From: Sulfurimicrobium sp.
Lineage (GTDB): Bacteria > Pseudomonadota > Gammaproteobacteria > Burkholderiales > Sulfuricellaceae
Assembly (NCBI GenBank): GCA_030652035.1
Contig: JAUSBJ010000033.1
Location: forward strand, 1 to 64,000
Length of the DNA: 64,000 nucleotides
Reading direction: 5' to 3'
Shown here: positions 9,505 through 19,567 of the stretch, piece after piece
Position numbering within the stretch: position 1 is the first letter of the stretch
Layout of the letters: each line of letters starts with the position of its first letter
The notes under the pieces: generated by a model
The model's database searches: none
Seen by the model: only the letters and a program-made list of their open reading frames with translations
What the model was told of the DNA's origin: nothing
Made by a program: the position numbers and the translations under genes

Positions 9505-10026
9505 ATGAATAAATTGTTATTGAGTGCAATTCTGTTGGGTCTGTTGTCTGCTTGCGCCAGCACGAGCGACAAGGGACAGAGCGCGGCGTCGGTCGAAGAC
9601 AAGAGCCTGGGTCAGCAAGCCGGGGCTTCTACCCAGGGTGCAGACAAGCAGGGCATGGCAATGGACCCACTTAAGGACCCCAACAACATCCTTTCCAAGC
9701 GCAGCGTCTATTTCGATTACGACAGCTACAGCGTCAAGGATGAATACAAGCCCATGGTCGAGGCGCACGCCCAGTACCTGAAGCAAAATAGCAAGGCCAA
9801 GGCATTCATTCAGGGCAATGCAGACGAGCGCGGTAGCCGCGAATACAACCTCGCACTAGGCCAGAAGCGCGCCGAGAGCGTCAGGAAGGTCATGAATGTG
9901 CTGGGCGTGTCTGACAACCAGATCGAAACCGTCAGCTTCGGCGAAGAAAAACCCAAGGCTGAAGGCCACGATGAAGCCTCATTTGCGCAGAACCGTCGCG
10001 CTGACATCGTTTACCAGGGCGAATAA
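9505..10026 (+). CDS. pal: Peptidoglycan-associated lipoprotein Pal
   Basis: 173 residues. The second ATG (9505) is chosen because a GGAGA ribosome site lies just upstream and because it gives a clean lipoprotein signal, MNKLLLSAILLGLLSAC, with the lipobox LLSAC. The C-terminal OmpA-like domain binds peptidoglycan (VYFDYDSYSVKDEYKPMVEAHAQYL; IQGNADERGSREYNLALGQKRAESV). Pal anchors the outer membrane to peptidoglycan and partners TolB. Confidence 0.96.
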   Translation: MNKLLLSAILLGLLSACASTSDKGQSAASVEDKSLGQQAGASTQGADKQGMAMDPLKDPNNILSKRSVYFDYDSYSVKDEYKPMVEAHAQYLKQNSKAKAFIQGNADERGSREYNLALGQKRAESVRKVMNVLGVSDNQIETVSFGEEKPKAEGHDEASFAQNRRADIVYQGE

Positions 10027-10028
10027 AA

Positions 10029-10904
10029 ATGCGTAGGCTTGCGCTTCTTTCTGCCTTGCTTCTGTTGTCTGGGGCGAGCCACGCCGGGCTGTTTTCGGAT
10101 GACGAGGCGCACAAGAAAATCAGCGACATGCAGCTGCAGAATACCCAGCAGCAGAGCAAGCTGGAGACGCGCTTTGCCAGCCTGGAAAGCACCCAGCGCG
10201 CACAGGGCCTGGAAATGCTGTCCCAGATGGAAGCGTTGAAAGCTGAGATCAGCAAGATGCGCGGCCAGTTGGAAGTGCAGGCGCACGACATTGAAAACAT
10301 CCAGAAGCGCCAGCGCGATCTGTATGTCGATGTGGATACGCGTTTGCGCCAATTGGAGGGCGTAGCTGCTGCGGCTGCCGCCGCCGCAGCAGCGGCTCCT
10401 GCAGCGCCGGTTCCGGTGGTAGAAAGTCAGCCCAAGCCAGGCAAGGATAAAAAGGCCGCCGCCAAGGCAGTTGCCGCGCCAGCGGTGGCTCCAGCCGTTG
10501 TGGCGGTACAGGCGGCCGAGACTGATCCTGCGGCGGAGGCAAAAACCTACGACGCAGCATTCAATCTGTTCCGGAGTGGCAATTACCAGGGTGCCCTGAC
10601 GGCTTTTCAGGCCTTCAGTCAGGCCTATCCGAAAAGCCCCCTGGCGCCAAGCGCACAATACTGGATCGGCAACTCGCACTTCAACCTCAAGGATTTCAGG
10701 TCCGCAATCGCGAGCCAGCAGGAGTTGATCAGCCTGTATCCCAAGAGCCCCAAAGTGCCAGATGCCATGCTGAACATTGCCACCAGCCAGCAGGGCATGG
10801 GCGATGCAGTTTCGGCGAAAAAAACACTTGAGGATCTGCTGGCCAGATTTCCGATAAGTGATGCAGCAGAAAAGGCAAAACGCCGTTTAGATATGATGAA
10901 TTAA
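10029..10904 (+). CDS. cpoB: Tol-Pal system protein CpoB (YbgF)
   Basis: 291 residues. Signal peptide MRRLALLSALLLLSGASHAG, an N-terminal trimerising coiled coil (about residues 30-115), an Ala-rich linker (about 115-170), and a C-terminal TPR domain of three repeats (YDAAFNLFRSGNYQGALTAF; AQYWIGNSHFNLKDFRSAI; AMLNIATSQQGMGDAVSAK). CpoB coordinates peptidoglycan synthesis with Tol-Pal constriction. It is the last gene of the tol-pal operon and is separated by 8 bases from queE. Confidence 0.95.
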   Translation: MRRLALLSALLLLSGASHAGLFSDDEAHKKISDMQLQNTQQQSKLETRFASLESTQRAQGLEMLSQMEALKAEISKMRGQLEVQAHDIENIQKRQRDLYVDVDTRLRQLEGVAAAAAAAAAAAPAAPVPVVESQPKPGKDKKAAAKAVAAPAVAPAVVAVQAAETDPAAEAKTYDAAFNLFRSGNYQGALTAFQAFSQAYPKSPLAPSAQYWIGNSHFNLKDFRSAIASQQELISLYPKSPKVPDAMLNIATSQQGMGDAVSAKKTLEDLLARFPISDAAEKAKRRLDMMN

Positions 10905-10912
10905 GCAGCCTC

Positions 10913-11548
10913 ATGCTGCGCATCAACGAGATTTTCTATTCCCTGCAGGGGGAGACCAGCCGAGCAGGGCTGCCCACGGTGTTCGTGCGCCTGACCGGCT
11001 GTCCCCTGCGCTGCGGCTATTGCGACACGGCCTATGCCTTCAATGAGGGTGCGGCCATGGATCTCCCAGCCATCCTTGAACAGGTGGCTGCTTATGCGCC
11101 GCATTACGTCACCGTGACCGGCGGCGAGCCCCTGGCGCAGAAGGAATGCCCTGCGTTGCTCTCTGCCTTGTGTGATGCGGGCTACTCGGTTTCGCTTGAA
11201 ACCAGCGGTGCGCTGGATATCGCCAAAGTCGACCCGCGCGTCTCGCGCATCGTGGATATCAAGACGCCGGGTTCCGGCGAGGTGGAAAAAAACCGCTGGG
11301 CCAACCTGGATTTGCTGACGCCGCATGACGAGCTCAAATTCGTGATCTGCAATGCGGCAGATTACGAATGGGCGCGGCAGCAGGTTCAGGAACATCAGCT
11401 CAGTGCCAAATGCCCGATACTGTTTTCTCCCGTGGCCGGCAGCCTCGATCCAGGCCATCTGGCAGACTGGATTTTGCGCGACCGCCTCGATGTGCGTTTC
11501 CAGATCCAGTTGCACAAGCTGCTGTGGCGCGAGGACCGGGGGCGGTGA
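10913..11548 (+). CDS. queE: 7-carboxy-7-deazaguanine synthase QueE
   Basis: 211 residues. Radical-SAM enzyme with the cluster motif [15 protein letters not shown] and the [24 protein letters not shown] start typical of QueE; TGGEPLAQ is the SAM-binding GGEP. It converts carboxy-tetrahydropterin to 7-carboxy-7-deazaguanine, a queuosine precursor. queC starts within its last codons, so both act in one pathway and one transcript. Confidence 0.96.
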   Translation: MLRINEIFYSLQGETSRAGLPTVFVRLTGCPLRCGYCDTAYAFNEGAAMDLPAILEQVAAYAPHYVTVTGGEPLAQKECPALLSALCDAGYSVSLETSGALDIAKVDPRVSRIVDIKTPGSGEVEKNRWANLDLLTPHDELKFVICNAADYEWARQQVQEHQLSAKCPILFSPVAGSLDPGHLADWILRDRLDVRFQIQLHKLLWREDRGR

Positions 11549-12255
11549 CAAAGGGCCTGCAGAACGGAGCAGTTCATGCCACGGCATGCAAAAGAGCCGT
11601 GATCCTGCTTTCCGGCGGGCTGGATTCGGCAACCACGCTGGCCATTGCCCGTCACCAGGGTTTCGAGTGTTATTGCCTGAGTCTCGACTACGGTCAGCGC
11701 CATCGTTCAGAACTCCTTGCGTCTGAACGGGTGGCCAGGAGCCTGGGCGCCATGATGCAGCGCACGGTCAAGCTGGACCTGACACTGTTCGGCGGCTCTG
11801 CGCTGACAGATGCATCGATTGCCGTGCCTGATTCCCCTTCCGATGGCATCCCCATCACTTATGTGCCGGCACGCAACACCATCATGCTCTCGCTTGCGAT
11901 GGCATGGGCAGAAGTGCTGGGCGCGCAGGACATTTTTATTGGCGCCAACGCGGTAGATTATTCCGGCTACCCGGATTGCCGCCCTGAATATATCCGCGCT
12001 TTCCAGGACATGGCCAACCTGGCCACACGGGCTGCCATTGAAGGTGAGCCCACGACCATTCATGCACCCCTGATCGCACTCACAAAAGCCGGGATTATTC
12101 GCCAGGGTGTTGCGCTTGGCGTGGATTACGCCCTGACGGTTTCCTGCTATCAGGCTGACGAACAGGGGCGTGCTTGTGGCCGATGCGAATCCTGCCGCCT
12201 GAGAAAGGTCGGATTCGAGCAGGCCGGCGTACCGGATCCGACCCCCTACCTTTGA
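11545..12255 (+). CDS. queC: 7-cyano-7-deazaguanine synthase QueC
   Basis: 236 residues from the GTG at 11545, which overlaps the queE stop; an open frame further upstream only shadows queE. The PP-loop SGGLDSAT, the [18 protein letters not shown] segment and the C-terminal zinc site [20 protein letters not shown] identify QueC. It converts carboxy-deazaguanine to preQ0 using ATP and ammonia. Confidence 0.96.
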   Translation: MTKGLQNGAVHATACKRAVILLSGGLDSATTLAIARHQGFECYCLSLDYGQRHRSELLASERVARSLGAMMQRTVKLDLTLFGGSALTDASIAVPDSPSDGIPITYVPARNTIMLSLAMAWAEVLGAQDIFIGANAVDYSGYPDCRPEYIRAFQDMANLATRAAIEGEPTTIHAPLIALTKAGIIRQGVALGVDYALTVSCYQADEQGRACGRCESCRLRKVGFEQAGVPDPTPYL

Positions 12256-12324
12256 CCTCACCCGCTTAGTATGAAAGTACTAAGTACCGAATTAAATTAC
12301 ACTTTTTGACAAATCCTGATTGTT

Positions 12325-12337
12325 AATTGCGGCAATT
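12325..12337. promoter_or_regulatory. Short perfect palindrome upstream of the YeeE/YedE transporter gene
   Basis: AATTGC G GCAATT, 60 bases upstream of the transporter start. A plausible sigma-70 pair overlaps it: TTGTTA at 12320-12325 and TACAAT at 12342-12347, 16 bases apart. It could be an operator for a sulfur-responsive regulator; this is inference only. Confidence 0.3.
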
Positions 12338-12397
12338 CGATTACAATCTTGGCTTGGTCTGGAACTTGGATTCCGGCATCGAAAAAGGGGATAAATA

Positions 12398-13582
12398 ATG
12401 ATTTACGAAAGCTTCGCACCCGCGCAGTCGTTTTTTCTATGGGCGACTTTCGGGATTGCGCTGGTCATGGGCGCCTTGGTCAACAAGACCAATTTCTGCA
12501 CCATGGGCGCGATTTCGGACTGGGTCAACATGGGCGACACCGGCCGTTTGCGCGCCTGGCTGTTCGCCATCGCGGTGGCGGTGCTGGGCGTGGTGGTGCT
12601 GGAAGCCAACGGGCTGGTCAATGCAGACGCGGCATTCCCGCCGTACCGGGCGAATCAGCTGGTGTGGGCGGAAAACCTGCTGGGCGGTCTGATGTTCGGC
12701 ATCGGCATGACCCTGGCCTCGGGCTGCGGCAACAAGGCGCTGATCCGCATCGGCGGCGGCAACCTGAAATCCATCATGGTGTTTGCCATCATCGCGGTGA
12801 TCGCCTACTACATGACCAACCCCTTCCCGGATTCCGACAAAACCCTGTTCACGGTGCTGTTCTATGACTGGATTCGTCCCCTGGCCGTGACCCTGCAGAC
12901 CAAGCAGGATCTGGGTTCTGTCCTGGCTGGACCGGAAAAGGCAGCCTCCGCGCGGCTGATGATCGGCGGCATCCTGGCCGTGGCCCTGATCGCCTTCGCG
13001 TTCAAGTCGGAAGATTTCCGCTCCAGCCTCGACAATATCCTCGGCGGCCTGGTGGTTGGCCTTGCCGTACTCGCCGCCTGGTATGTCACCAGCAATGTGA
13101 TGGTGAGCGCGGACGGTCAGAATTACTCCCTACAGAACTTCGTCGCCGAACAGTGGGACATGTTTGCCGCGGCGGCAGACGTCAAGCCGGCCGATAGCCG
13201 TCCGCTGTCGCCACAGTCCTTCACCTTCATCAACCCCATGGGGCAGACTTTCGGTTACGCGCTCAGCGGATTCAAGGCGACGGCCATGACCTTCGGCCTG
13301 ATGGCGGTGGCGGGGGTGATCCTCGGCTCAATGCTGTGGGCTGTGGTGAGCCGCAGTTTCCGCATCGAGTGGTTTGCCTCGTTCCAGGATTTTCTGAACC
13401 ACTTCATCGGTGCAATACTGATGGGCTTCGGCGGCGTGCTGGCCATGGGATGCACCATCGGCCAGGCGGTGACCGGGGTTTCCACGCTGGCGATCGGTTC
13501 CTTCATTGCATTCATCGCCATCGTGATCGGCAGCGCCGGAACCATGAAGTATCAGTACTGGAAGATGATGCGCGAAGCGTGA
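12398..13582 (+). CDS. YeeE/YedE family inner-membrane transporter (sulfur compounds)
   Basis: 394 residues, about ten hydrophobic segments. Three conserved cysteine motifs of the family are visible: LVNKTNFCTMGAISDW near the N-terminus, LASGCGNKALIR at about residues 107-118 and LAMGCTIGQAVTG near the C-terminus. In characterised relatives (TsuA) such cysteines relay thiosulfate across the membrane, so import of thiosulfate or a similar sulfur compound is the best guess. It stands alone on the plus strand, with no rhodanese or TusA neighbour. Confidence 0.85.
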   Translation: MIYESFAPAQSFFLWATFGIALVMGALVNKTNFCTMGAISDWVNMGDTGRLRAWLFAIAVAVLGVVVLEANGLVNADAAFPPYRANQLVWAENLLGGLMFGIGMTLASGCGNKALIRIGGGNLKSIMVFAIIAVIAYYMTNPFPDSDKTLFTVLFYDWIRPLAVTLQTKQDLGSVLAGPEKAASARLMIGGILAVALIAFAFKSEDFRSSLDNILGGLVVGLAVLAAWYVTSNVMVSADGQNYSLQNFVAEQWDMFAAAADVKPADSRPLSPQSFTFINPMGQTFGYALSGFKATAMTFGLMAVAGVILGSMLWAVVSRSFRIEWFASFQDFLNHFIGAILMGFGGVLAMGCTIGQAVTGVSTLAIGSFIAFIAIVIGSAGTMKYQYWKMMREA

Positions 13583-13601
13583 CGCGAAATTAAATAGGGT
13601 G

Positions 13602-13686
13602 AACCACGGGGGGCGCGGGGAAGAACAAAAAACACTTGAAGCCGGGGCTGCCCCTCGGTCTTTACTCCCCCGTAATCCCCGTGGTT
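13602..13686. repeat. Long imperfect inverted repeat between convergent genes
   Basis: AACCACGGGG at 13602 is mirrored by CCCCGTGGTT ending at 13686, with further G-rich/C-rich complementarity between. It lies between the convergent transporter gene and ispH and may also act as a bidirectional terminator. It belongs to the general class of intergenic fold-back elements seen throughout the window. Confidence 0.7.
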
Positions 13687-13708
13687 ATGGCTTTTAGCCT
13701 TTCTTCAG

Positions 13709-14635
13709 CTAAGAATCCTGCAGCGCCTTGGGGAGCGGGAACGAGACATTTTCAGGCTTCCCGTCCAGTTCCACAGCCTTGCCTCCACCCAGTTGTTCCA
13801 GCCGCGCTATCACCTCGCGCACCAGGATTTCTGGCGCGGAAGCGCCTGCCGTTACGCCAATTCTTGTTTTTCCCTTAAGCCATTCGGCCTGCAACTGGCT
13901 TGCATTGTCCACCATGTAGGCCGCGGCGCCGTGTTTCTGTGCCACTTCGCGCAGGCGGTTGGAGTTGGAGCTGTTGGGCGAGCCCACCACGATCACCACG
14001 TCGCATTTCTCCGCCAGTTTTTTCACCGCATCCTGTCGATTCTGCGTGGCATAGCAGATATCGTCCTTCTTCGGGCCGGTGATGGCGGGGAAGCGCTCCT
14101 TCAGGGCGGCGATGATGGCGCTGGCGTCGTCCACCGAAAGGGTGGTCTGGGTCACGTAGGACAGCTTGTTTTCATCCGTCACCGCCAGCGAGGCCACGTC
14201 TTCCGGGCTATCCACCAGATACATGCCGCCCTCAGCCTGGCCCATGGTGCCTTCCACTTCGGGATGGCCCTTGTGGCCGATCATGACGATTTCCTTGTCA
14301 TGCTGCCGCATCTTGCCCACTTCGACGTGCACCTTGGTGACCAGGGGGCAGGTGGCGTCATAGACTTGCAGCCCGCGCGCCTCGGCCTCCTTGCGGACTG
14401 ACTGGGGAACGCCGTGGGCACTGAAAATCAGGGTGCTGCCGGGTGGAACTTCTTCCAGGTCTTCGATGAAAATGGCGCCTTTGGCGCGCAGATTGTCGAC
14501 CACGAACTTGTTGTGCACGACCTCGTGGCGCACGTAAATGGGCGCGCCGAAACGCTCCAGGGCGCGCTCGACGATGGCGATGGCGCGGTCCACGCCGGCG
14601 CAGAAACCACGGGGATTGGCGAGCAGGATTTCCAT
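13709..14635 (-). CDS. ispH: 4-hydroxy-3-methylbut-2-enyl diphosphate reductase IspH
   Basis: 308 residues. The start [19 protein letters not shown] carries the first iron-sulfur cysteine; the others are in [11 protein letters not shown] and [14 protein letters not shown]. The active-site region [14 protein letters not shown] and the [13 protein letters not shown] segment are present. The enzyme makes IPP and DMAPP in the last step of the MEP isoprenoid pathway. Confidence 0.97.
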   Translation of the reverse strand: MEILLANPRGFCAGVDRAIAIVERALERFGAPIYVRHEVVHNKFVVDNLRAKGAIFIEDLEEVPPGSTLIFSAHGVPQSVRKEAEARGLQVYDATCPLVTKVHVEVGKMRQHDKEIVMIGHKGHPEVEGTMGQAEGGMYLVDSPEDVASLAVTDENKLSYVTQTTLSVDDASAIIAALKERFPAITGPKKDDICYATQNRQDAVKKLAEKCDVVIVVGSPNSSNSNRLREVAQKHGAAAYMVDNASQLQAEWLKGKTRIGVTAGASAPEILVREVIARLEQLGGGKAVELDGKPENVSFPLPKALQDS

Positions 14636-14659
14636 TATGATTCCTTGATAAAGCAGTTG

Positions 14660-14796
14660 AACCGCAAAGGACGCAATGGAACGCGAAGGTTTCTTTTCAT
14701 GCGACCGTGTGTTTTGTCTTATTCCTCACCCATTATTTCGCATGGAGGGTGCTGCTTTTTTTACTTTGCGATCCTTAGCGTCCTTTGCGGTGAAAA
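14660..14796. repeat. Inverted-repeat element, ACCGCAAAGGACGC family (copy 1)
   Basis: The left arm starts ACCGCAAAGGACGC and contains AACGCGAAGG; the right arm contains CTTAGCG and ends CCTTTGCGGT. Arms of about 30 bases enclose about 75 bases of unrelated sequence. Related copies occur at 24724-24800 and 38486-38612. No coding potential is apparent. Confidence 0.8.
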
Positions 14797-14803
14797 GTCG
14801 TTT

Positions 14804-15244
14804 TTAAGATGATTCCAGAATCTCGATGATCTTGACTTCGAAATTGACCGTGCAGCCGCTTAAGGGATGATTGAAATCCACCGTGGCGTGAGTCGCGGTC
14901 TTGCTGATGATCTGTCCGGGCAGGGTGTCGCCCTCGGGCAGGGTGAATTCGATCAGGCTGCCGGTTTCGAATTCCTCATCGGCAAAGGCTTCCAGCGGCA
15001 GTTCCATGACCTGTTCCGGATGATGGGGGCCGAAGGCCTGTTCCGCTTCCAGCTTGAATGTGTAGCGCCTGCCGACTTCCAGATCGATCAGGCAGGATTC
15101 CATATTGGGGTCGATTTCGCCGCTGCCCAGCGTCAGGATGACGGGTTCTTCATCGTCAAAAGTATTGATGGCCTCGGCGCCATCGTCTGAGAACAGGCGG
15201 TAATGCAGGGCGATCTTGTCGCCCCAAAGCGCGGTTTGGGTCAT
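14804..15244 (-). CDS. FKBP-type peptidyl-prolyl isomerase, SlpA/SlyD-like
   Basis: 146 residues. The pattern KIALHYRLFSDDGAEAINTFDDEEPVILTLGSGE...MESCLIDLEVGRRYTFKLEAEQAFGPHHPEQVMELP matches the FKBP fold with an inserted IF chaperone domain, as in SlpA/FkpB. It catalyses proline isomerisation in the cytoplasm. The start overlaps the lspA stop, a frequent slpA-lspA-ispH gene grouping. Confidence 0.93.
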   Translation of the reverse strand: MTQTALWGDKIALHYRLFSDDGAEAINTFDDEEPVILTLGSGEIDPNMESCLIDLEVGRRYTFKLEAEQAFGPHHPEQVMELPLEAFADEEFETGSLIEFTLPEGDTLPGQIISKTATHATVDFNHPLSGCTVNFEVKIIEILESS

Positions 15245-15717
15245 GCTTTCTTGCCTCCGGGCTTGCGCAGGCTGTCCAGGATCAGCAGCATCACGCCACC
15301 AGTAATCGCCATGTCCGCCACGTTGAAGGCCGGCCAGTGGTAGCTGCCGTAAAAGAAATCCAGGAAATCCACCACATAGCCCCAGCGGATGCGGTCGATC
15401 AGGTTGCCCAGCGCGCCGCCCAGCACCAGGCTGAGGGACAGGCTGAACAGGGTTTCACGGTGGTGTTTCCTGAGCAGATAGATGATGACTGCCGAAGTAA
15501 TGCTGGCCACGGCGATAAAAAACAGCCGCTGCCAACCGCCAGCGCCGGCGAGAAAGCTGAACGCCGCGCCGCTGTTATGCGCCCGCACCAGGTTGAAATA
15601 GGACGTCAGCGGCAGGCTATCGCCGTAACTGAAGGCCTGCACCACCCAGTGCTTGGTCAGCAGGTCAAGCGCGATGACTGCCGCGCTGTACAGCAGCCAC
15701 AGGCGCCAGTTACGCAT
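15241..15717 (-). CDS. lspA: Prolipoprotein signal peptidase LspA
   Basis: 158 residues from the ATG at 15717 ([24 protein letters not shown]); the frame continues upstream only as an ileS shadow. Four TM helices. The catalytic Asp pair sits in [22 protein letters not shown] and [13 protein letters not shown]. LspA removes signal peptides from lipoproteins such as Pal. It overlaps ileS by 8 bases, the usual ileS-lspA coupling. Confidence 0.96.
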   Translation of the reverse strand: MRNWRLWLLYSAAVIALDLLTKHWVVQAFSYGDSLPLTSYFNLVRAHNSGAAFSFLAGAGGWQRLFFIAVASITSAVIIYLLRKHHRETLFSLSLSLVLGGALGNLIDRIRWGYVVDFLDFFYGSYHWPAFNVADMAITGGVMLLILDSLRKPGGKKA

Positions 15718-18523
15718 GGGAGCGCGCTTCACCGGCGCCGAACAGGTTGGAAATGCAGCGTCCGCACAGGGTCGGGTGCTCGGCATGCGCGCCGACATCG
15801 GCGCGGTAGTGCCAGCAGCGTTCGCATTTCTGCTGTGTGCTGGCGCTGACCGTGATTTTTTCTTCACTGCCTGCCTGTAGGTCGGGCTTCAGCCCGACAT
15901 TTCGGGCTGAAGCCCGACCTACAAGCTTGGCCTGCGAAGTGATCAGCACGAAGCGCAGATCGTCGCCCAGAGTTTGCAGCCATTCGAACAACTCGCCGCC
16001 CACCTGGATTTCGACCTCTGCCTGCAGCGATGAACCGATGGCGCCGGAGACGCGCACGGTTTCCAGTTCCTTGGTGACGCGGGCGCGCAGTTCGCGGATG
16101 GCTGCCCACTTCTCCAGCAGTTGTGGACCTTCCGCAACAGCCGGGAAGTCGTGCCAGGTATGCAGGAACACGCTGTCATCTGCCTTGCCCGTCATCGCCG
16201 CCCAGGCTTCCTCGGCGGTGAAGCTGAGTATCGGCGCGAGCAGGCGGAGCAGGCTGTGGGTGAGATGATAGAGCGCATTCTGCGCCGAACGGCGGGCAGG
16301 GGAATCGGTGCCGGCGGTGTAGAGGCGGTCCTTGAGGATATCAAGATAAAAACCGCCCAGGTCTTCGGAGCAGAAGGAAGTGAGCTTCTGCGCCACCAGG
16401 TGGAATTCATAGCGCCCGTAGTCGGCGGCGATTTCTTCCTGGAAACGGGCGGCCAGCGCCAGCGCGTAGCGGTCGATCTCCAGCCATTCTTCAACCGGCA
16501 ATTGATGCTGCGCCGGATCGAAGTCTGCCAGATTGGCGAGCAGGAAGCGCAGCGTGTTGCGAATGCGGCGGTAGCCTTCGGTCACGCGCTTCAGGATCTC
16601 GTCGGAAATGGTCAGTTCGCCGGAATAGTCGGTGGAAGCCACCCACAGGCGCAGGATGTCGGCGCCCAGCGTGTCCATCACCTTCTGCGGGGCGACCACG
16701 TTGCCCTTGGACTTGCTCATCTTGTGGCCCTTGGCATCGACCACGAAGCCGTGGGTCAAGAGCGCCTTGTAAGGCGCGTGGCCGTCCGTCGCGCAGCCGG
16801 TGAGGAGCGAGGACTGGAACCAGCCGCGGTGCTGGTCCGAGCCTTCCAGGTACAGGTCGGCGGGGTGGGACAGGTAATCGCGCTCCTTCAGTACGCAGGC
16901 GTGGCTGGAGCCGGAGTCGAACCACACGTCGAGGGTGTCGCTGACCTTCTTGTAGGTGGCGGCCTCTGCGCCAATCAGTTCGGCGGCATCCAGGCTGAAC
17001 CAGGCTTCGATGCCCTGCTTCTCGACGCGTTGCGCCACCTGCTCCAGCAGATCCTGGGTACGCGGGTGCAATTCGCCCGATTCCTTGTGCACGAACAGCG
17101 GCATCGGCACGCCCCAGTTGCGCTGGCGCGAGACGCACCAGTCGGGGCGGTTCCTGATCATGGCTTCCAGGCGGGCGCGCCCCCAGGAGGGGAAGAAGGC
17201 GGTGTTCTCGACGGCTTTCAGCGCGGCCTCGCGCAGGCTGGCATGCTCGCCGCTCGCCTCCATGCCGATGAACCACTGGTGCGTGGCACGGAAAATGATC
17301 GGTGTCTTGTGGCGCCAGCAGTGGGGATAGCTGTGCAGCAGCTTCTCGTCCTTGAGCAGCAGGCCATTGGTGTTGAGGATTTCCAGCACGGTCTTGTTGG
17401 CCGCCCAGATCGACTGTCCGCCCACCAGCGGGGTGCGCTCGAAGAACTTGCCGTCGTCGCCCACCGGGCAGTCCACCGCCAGCTTGTATTTGCTGCCGAT
17501 CACGTAGTCGTCCTGGCCGTGGGCCGGCGCGGTATGTACCAGGCCGGTGCCGGCGTCCAGCGTGACATGCTCGCCGCAGATGACGGGCACGATGCGCTCG
17601 TAGAACGGGTGTTGCAATTGCAGATGTTCCAGCGCGGCGCCCTTGACCTTGGCGATGACTTCAACCGTCTCGAAACCATAGCGCTGGATGCAGGTCTCGG
17701 CCAGGTCATGGGCCAGGATCAGGATGCCCTTGGGGGTCTGGATCAGGTCGTAAATGAATTCCGGGTGCACGGACACCGCCTGGTTGGCGGGCAGGGTCCA
17801 CGGCGTGGTGGTCCAGATCACGGCATACACCGGCTGCGAGGGCGCTTTCATGCCCATCGCGGCAGCCAGCGCGGCTACGTCCTTCACGGCGAAGGCCACG
17901 TCGATGGCGGGCGAGGTCTTGTCCTCGTATTCCACCTCGGCCTCGGCCAGGGCGGAGCCGCAATCCACGCACCAGTGCACCGGCTTCTGGCCCTGATAGA
18001 GGTAGCCATTCGCATGGATGCGCCCGAGCGTGCGCATGATGTCGGCTTCGAACTTGAAATCCATGGTGCGATAGGGATTGTCCCACTCGCCCAGTACGCC
18101 GAGGCGAATGAAATCGGTCTTCTGGCGCTCGATCTGGGCCTGTGCATATTCACGGCACAGCTCGCGGAATTTCGCCGCCGGAATCTCCTTGCCGTGCTGT
18201 TTTTCCACCTGCAACTCGATCGGCAGGCCGTGGCAGTCCCAGCCCGGCACATAGGGCGCGTCGAAGCCGGCCAGGGTCTTGGAGCGGACGATGATGTCCT
18301 TGAGAATCTTGTTCACTGCGTGGCCGATGTGGATGTCGCCGTTGGCATAGGGCGGGCCATCGTGCAGGATGAACTTGGGACGGCCTTGTGCAGCCTCGCG
18401 GATGCGCTGGTAGAGCTTCTTCTCCTGCCATTCTTTGACCCACGCCGGTTCGCGCTTGGCCAGGTCGCCGCGCATCGGGAATGGCGTGTCGGGCAGGTTC
18501 AGGGTGTCTTTGTAATCGGCCAT
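15710..18523 (-). CDS. ileS: Isoleucyl-tRNA synthetase IleS
   Basis: 937 residues. Class I signature HIGH in [20 protein letters not shown] and KMSKS in [15 protein letters not shown]. The editing CP1 domain ([13 protein letters not shown]) and the C-terminal zinc site ([15 protein letters not shown]...LCGRC) are present. At residues about 867-883, just before the zinc domain, an extra peptide [16 protein letters not shown] is encoded by a perfect 48-bp palindrome that keeps the frame. It is transcribed with lspA downstream and ribF immediately upstream. Confidence 0.97.
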   Translation of the reverse strand: MADYKDTLNLPDTPFPMRGDLAKREPAWVKEWQEKKLYQRIREAAQGRPKFILHDGPPYANGDIHIGHAVNKILKDIIVRSKTLAGFDAPYVPGWDCHGLPIELQVEKQHGKEIPAAKFRELCREYAQAQIERQKTDFIRLGVLGEWDNPYRTMDFKFEADIMRTLGRIHANGYLYQGQKPVHWCVDCGSALAEAEVEYEDKTSPAIDVAFAVKDVAALAAAMGMKAPSQPVYAVIWTTTPWTLPANQAVSVHPEFIYDLIQTPKGILILAHDLAETCIQRYGFETVEVIAKVKGAALEHLQLQHPFYERIVPVICGEHVTLDAGTGLVHTAPAHGQDDYVIGSKYKLAVDCPVGDDGKFFERTPLVGGQSIWAANKTVLEILNTNGLLLKDEKLLHSYPHCWRHKTPIIFRATHQWFIGMEASGEHASLREAALKAVENTAFFPSWGRARLEAMIRNRPDWCVSRQRNWGVPMPLFVHKESGELHPRTQDLLEQVAQRVEKQGIEAWFSLDAAELIGAEAATYKKVSDTLDVWFDSGSSHACVLKERDYLSHPADLYLEGSDQHRGWFQSSLLTGCATDGHAPYKALLTHGFVVDAKGHKMSKSKGNVVAPQKVMDTLGADILRLWVASTDYSGELTISDEILKRVTEGYRRIRNTLRFLLANLADFDPAQHQLPVEEWLEIDRYALALAARFQEEIAADYGRYEFHLVAQKLTSFCSEDLGGFYLDILKDRLYTAGTDSPARRSAQNALYHLTHSLLRLLAPILSFTAEEAWAAMTGKADDSVFLHTWHDFPAVAEGPQLLEKWAAIRELRARVTKELETVRVSGAIGSSLQAEVEIQVGGELFEWLQTLGDDLRFVLITSQAKLVGRASARNVGLKPDLQAGSEEKITVSASTQQKCERCWHYRADVGAHAEHPTLCGRCISNLFGAGEARSHA
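15876..15923. repeat. Perfect REP-like palindrome inside ileS
   Basis: Arms of 22 bases (15876-15897 and 15902-15923) are exact reverse complements around a 4-base loop. Each arm itself contains a fold-back core GTCGGGC-TTCA-GCCCGAC. At 48 bp it is a multiple of three and adds 16 codons to ileS without a stop. The GTCGGGCTTCAGCCCGAC word is typical of dispersed REP-like elements in Proteobacteria. Confidence 0.9.
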
Positions 18524-19447
18524 TTATCTGTTTCCAAAAAACTGTTTAGCATTGACCACGTCGGCAGCGATTTGTGCCGTCAGTGTTTCAAGGTCGGGGA
18601 ATTTCATTTCGTCGCGCAGCTTGTGCAGGAAGTCCACGCGCACGTGCTGGTTGTAGATCTGGCGGTCGAAGTTGAACACGTGCACTTCCAGCGTCGGGCG
18701 GCCGTTGCTCTTCACGGTCGGGCGCACGCCCAGGCTGGCGGCGCCTTGCAGCGGCTTGTCGCCGATACCGTGCAGTTCGACAGCGAAAATGCCCCACAGC
18801 GGCGGGCGGTTGTGCTTGAGCTGGATGTTGGCGGTGGGGAAGCCGATCTTGTGGCCCAGGTTGTCGCCGTGTTCGACGCGTCCGCTGATGCTGTAAGGGC
18901 GGCCGAGCAGCGTGTGCGCCAGCTTGAGATCGCCGCCCGCCAGCGCATCGCGTACCGCCGTGCTGGAAACGCGCAACCCGGCTTCCATCACGCTGTGCAT
19001 GGCTTCGACCTCGAAACCCAGCCTGGGTCCTGCTTCGCTCAGCAGCGCCAGGTCGCCTGCGCGTTTGGCGCCGAAGCGGAAGTCGTCGCCGATCAGCATC
19101 CATTTTGCCTTGAGCCGCTGGTGCAGCATTTCGCTCACGAATTCGTCCGCGGCAATACTGGAGAAACGCTTGTTGAAGGGGCAGATGAAAACCCGCTCCA
19201 CGCCATAGGCTTCAAACAGTTCCAGCTTCTCGCGCAGGTTGGTGAGGCGGGTCGGCGCCTGGTCGGGCGTGAAGAATTCGCGCGGATGCGGCTCGAACGT
19301 CATGACGCAGGCCGGCAGGCCGCGCTTTTTCGCGGCATCTTCCATGCGTTGCAGCATGGCCTGGTGGCCCAGATGAACGCCATCGAAGTTGCCGATCGTC
19401 AGCGCAACCGGCCCGTCGCTGGCGGGAATTCCTCGAAAAATCAGCAT
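18524..19447 (-). CDS. ribF: Bifunctional riboflavin kinase/FAD synthetase RibF
   Basis: 307 residues from the ATG at 19447 (MLIFRGIPAS); upstream in-frame codons are not needed. The nucleotidyl-transferase motif TIGNFDGVHLGHQAML, then STAVRDALAGGDL, and the kinase motif GHKIGFPTANIQL are all visible. It makes FMN and FAD. It ends directly before ileS, the ribF-ileS-lspA order common in Proteobacteria. Confidence 0.96.
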   Translation of the reverse strand: MLIFRGIPASDGPVALTIGNFDGVHLGHQAMLQRMEDAAKKRGLPACVMTFEPHPREFFTPDQAPTRLTNLREKLELFEAYGVERVFICPFNKRFSSIAADEFVSEMLHQRLKAKWMLIGDDFRFGAKRAGDLALLSEAGPRLGFEVEAMHSVMEAGLRVSSTAVRDALAGGDLKLAHTLLGRPYSISGRVEHGDNLGHKIGFPTANIQLKHNRPPLWGIFAVELHGIGDKPLQGAASLGVRPTVKSNGRPTLEVHVFNFDRQIYNQHVRVDFLHKLRDEMKFPDLETLTAQIAADVVNAKQFFGNR

Positions 19448-19567
19448 AGTTGGGCAAACAAAAGGCTGAATTATACCTATTCGCGAGGTAAACAAGAAAT
19501 GCTCGCTGCCGGATAGTCGTCCTTTGCGATTTTGCTCTTCGCAAACTGGATCGGGCTGGGTCCTGAG

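Noticed and set aside
16121-19516. A 1131-codon open frame on the plus strand
   Set aside because: It lies entirely antisense to ileS and ribF, which have clear motifs; the open frame is a by-product of their GC-rich codon use.
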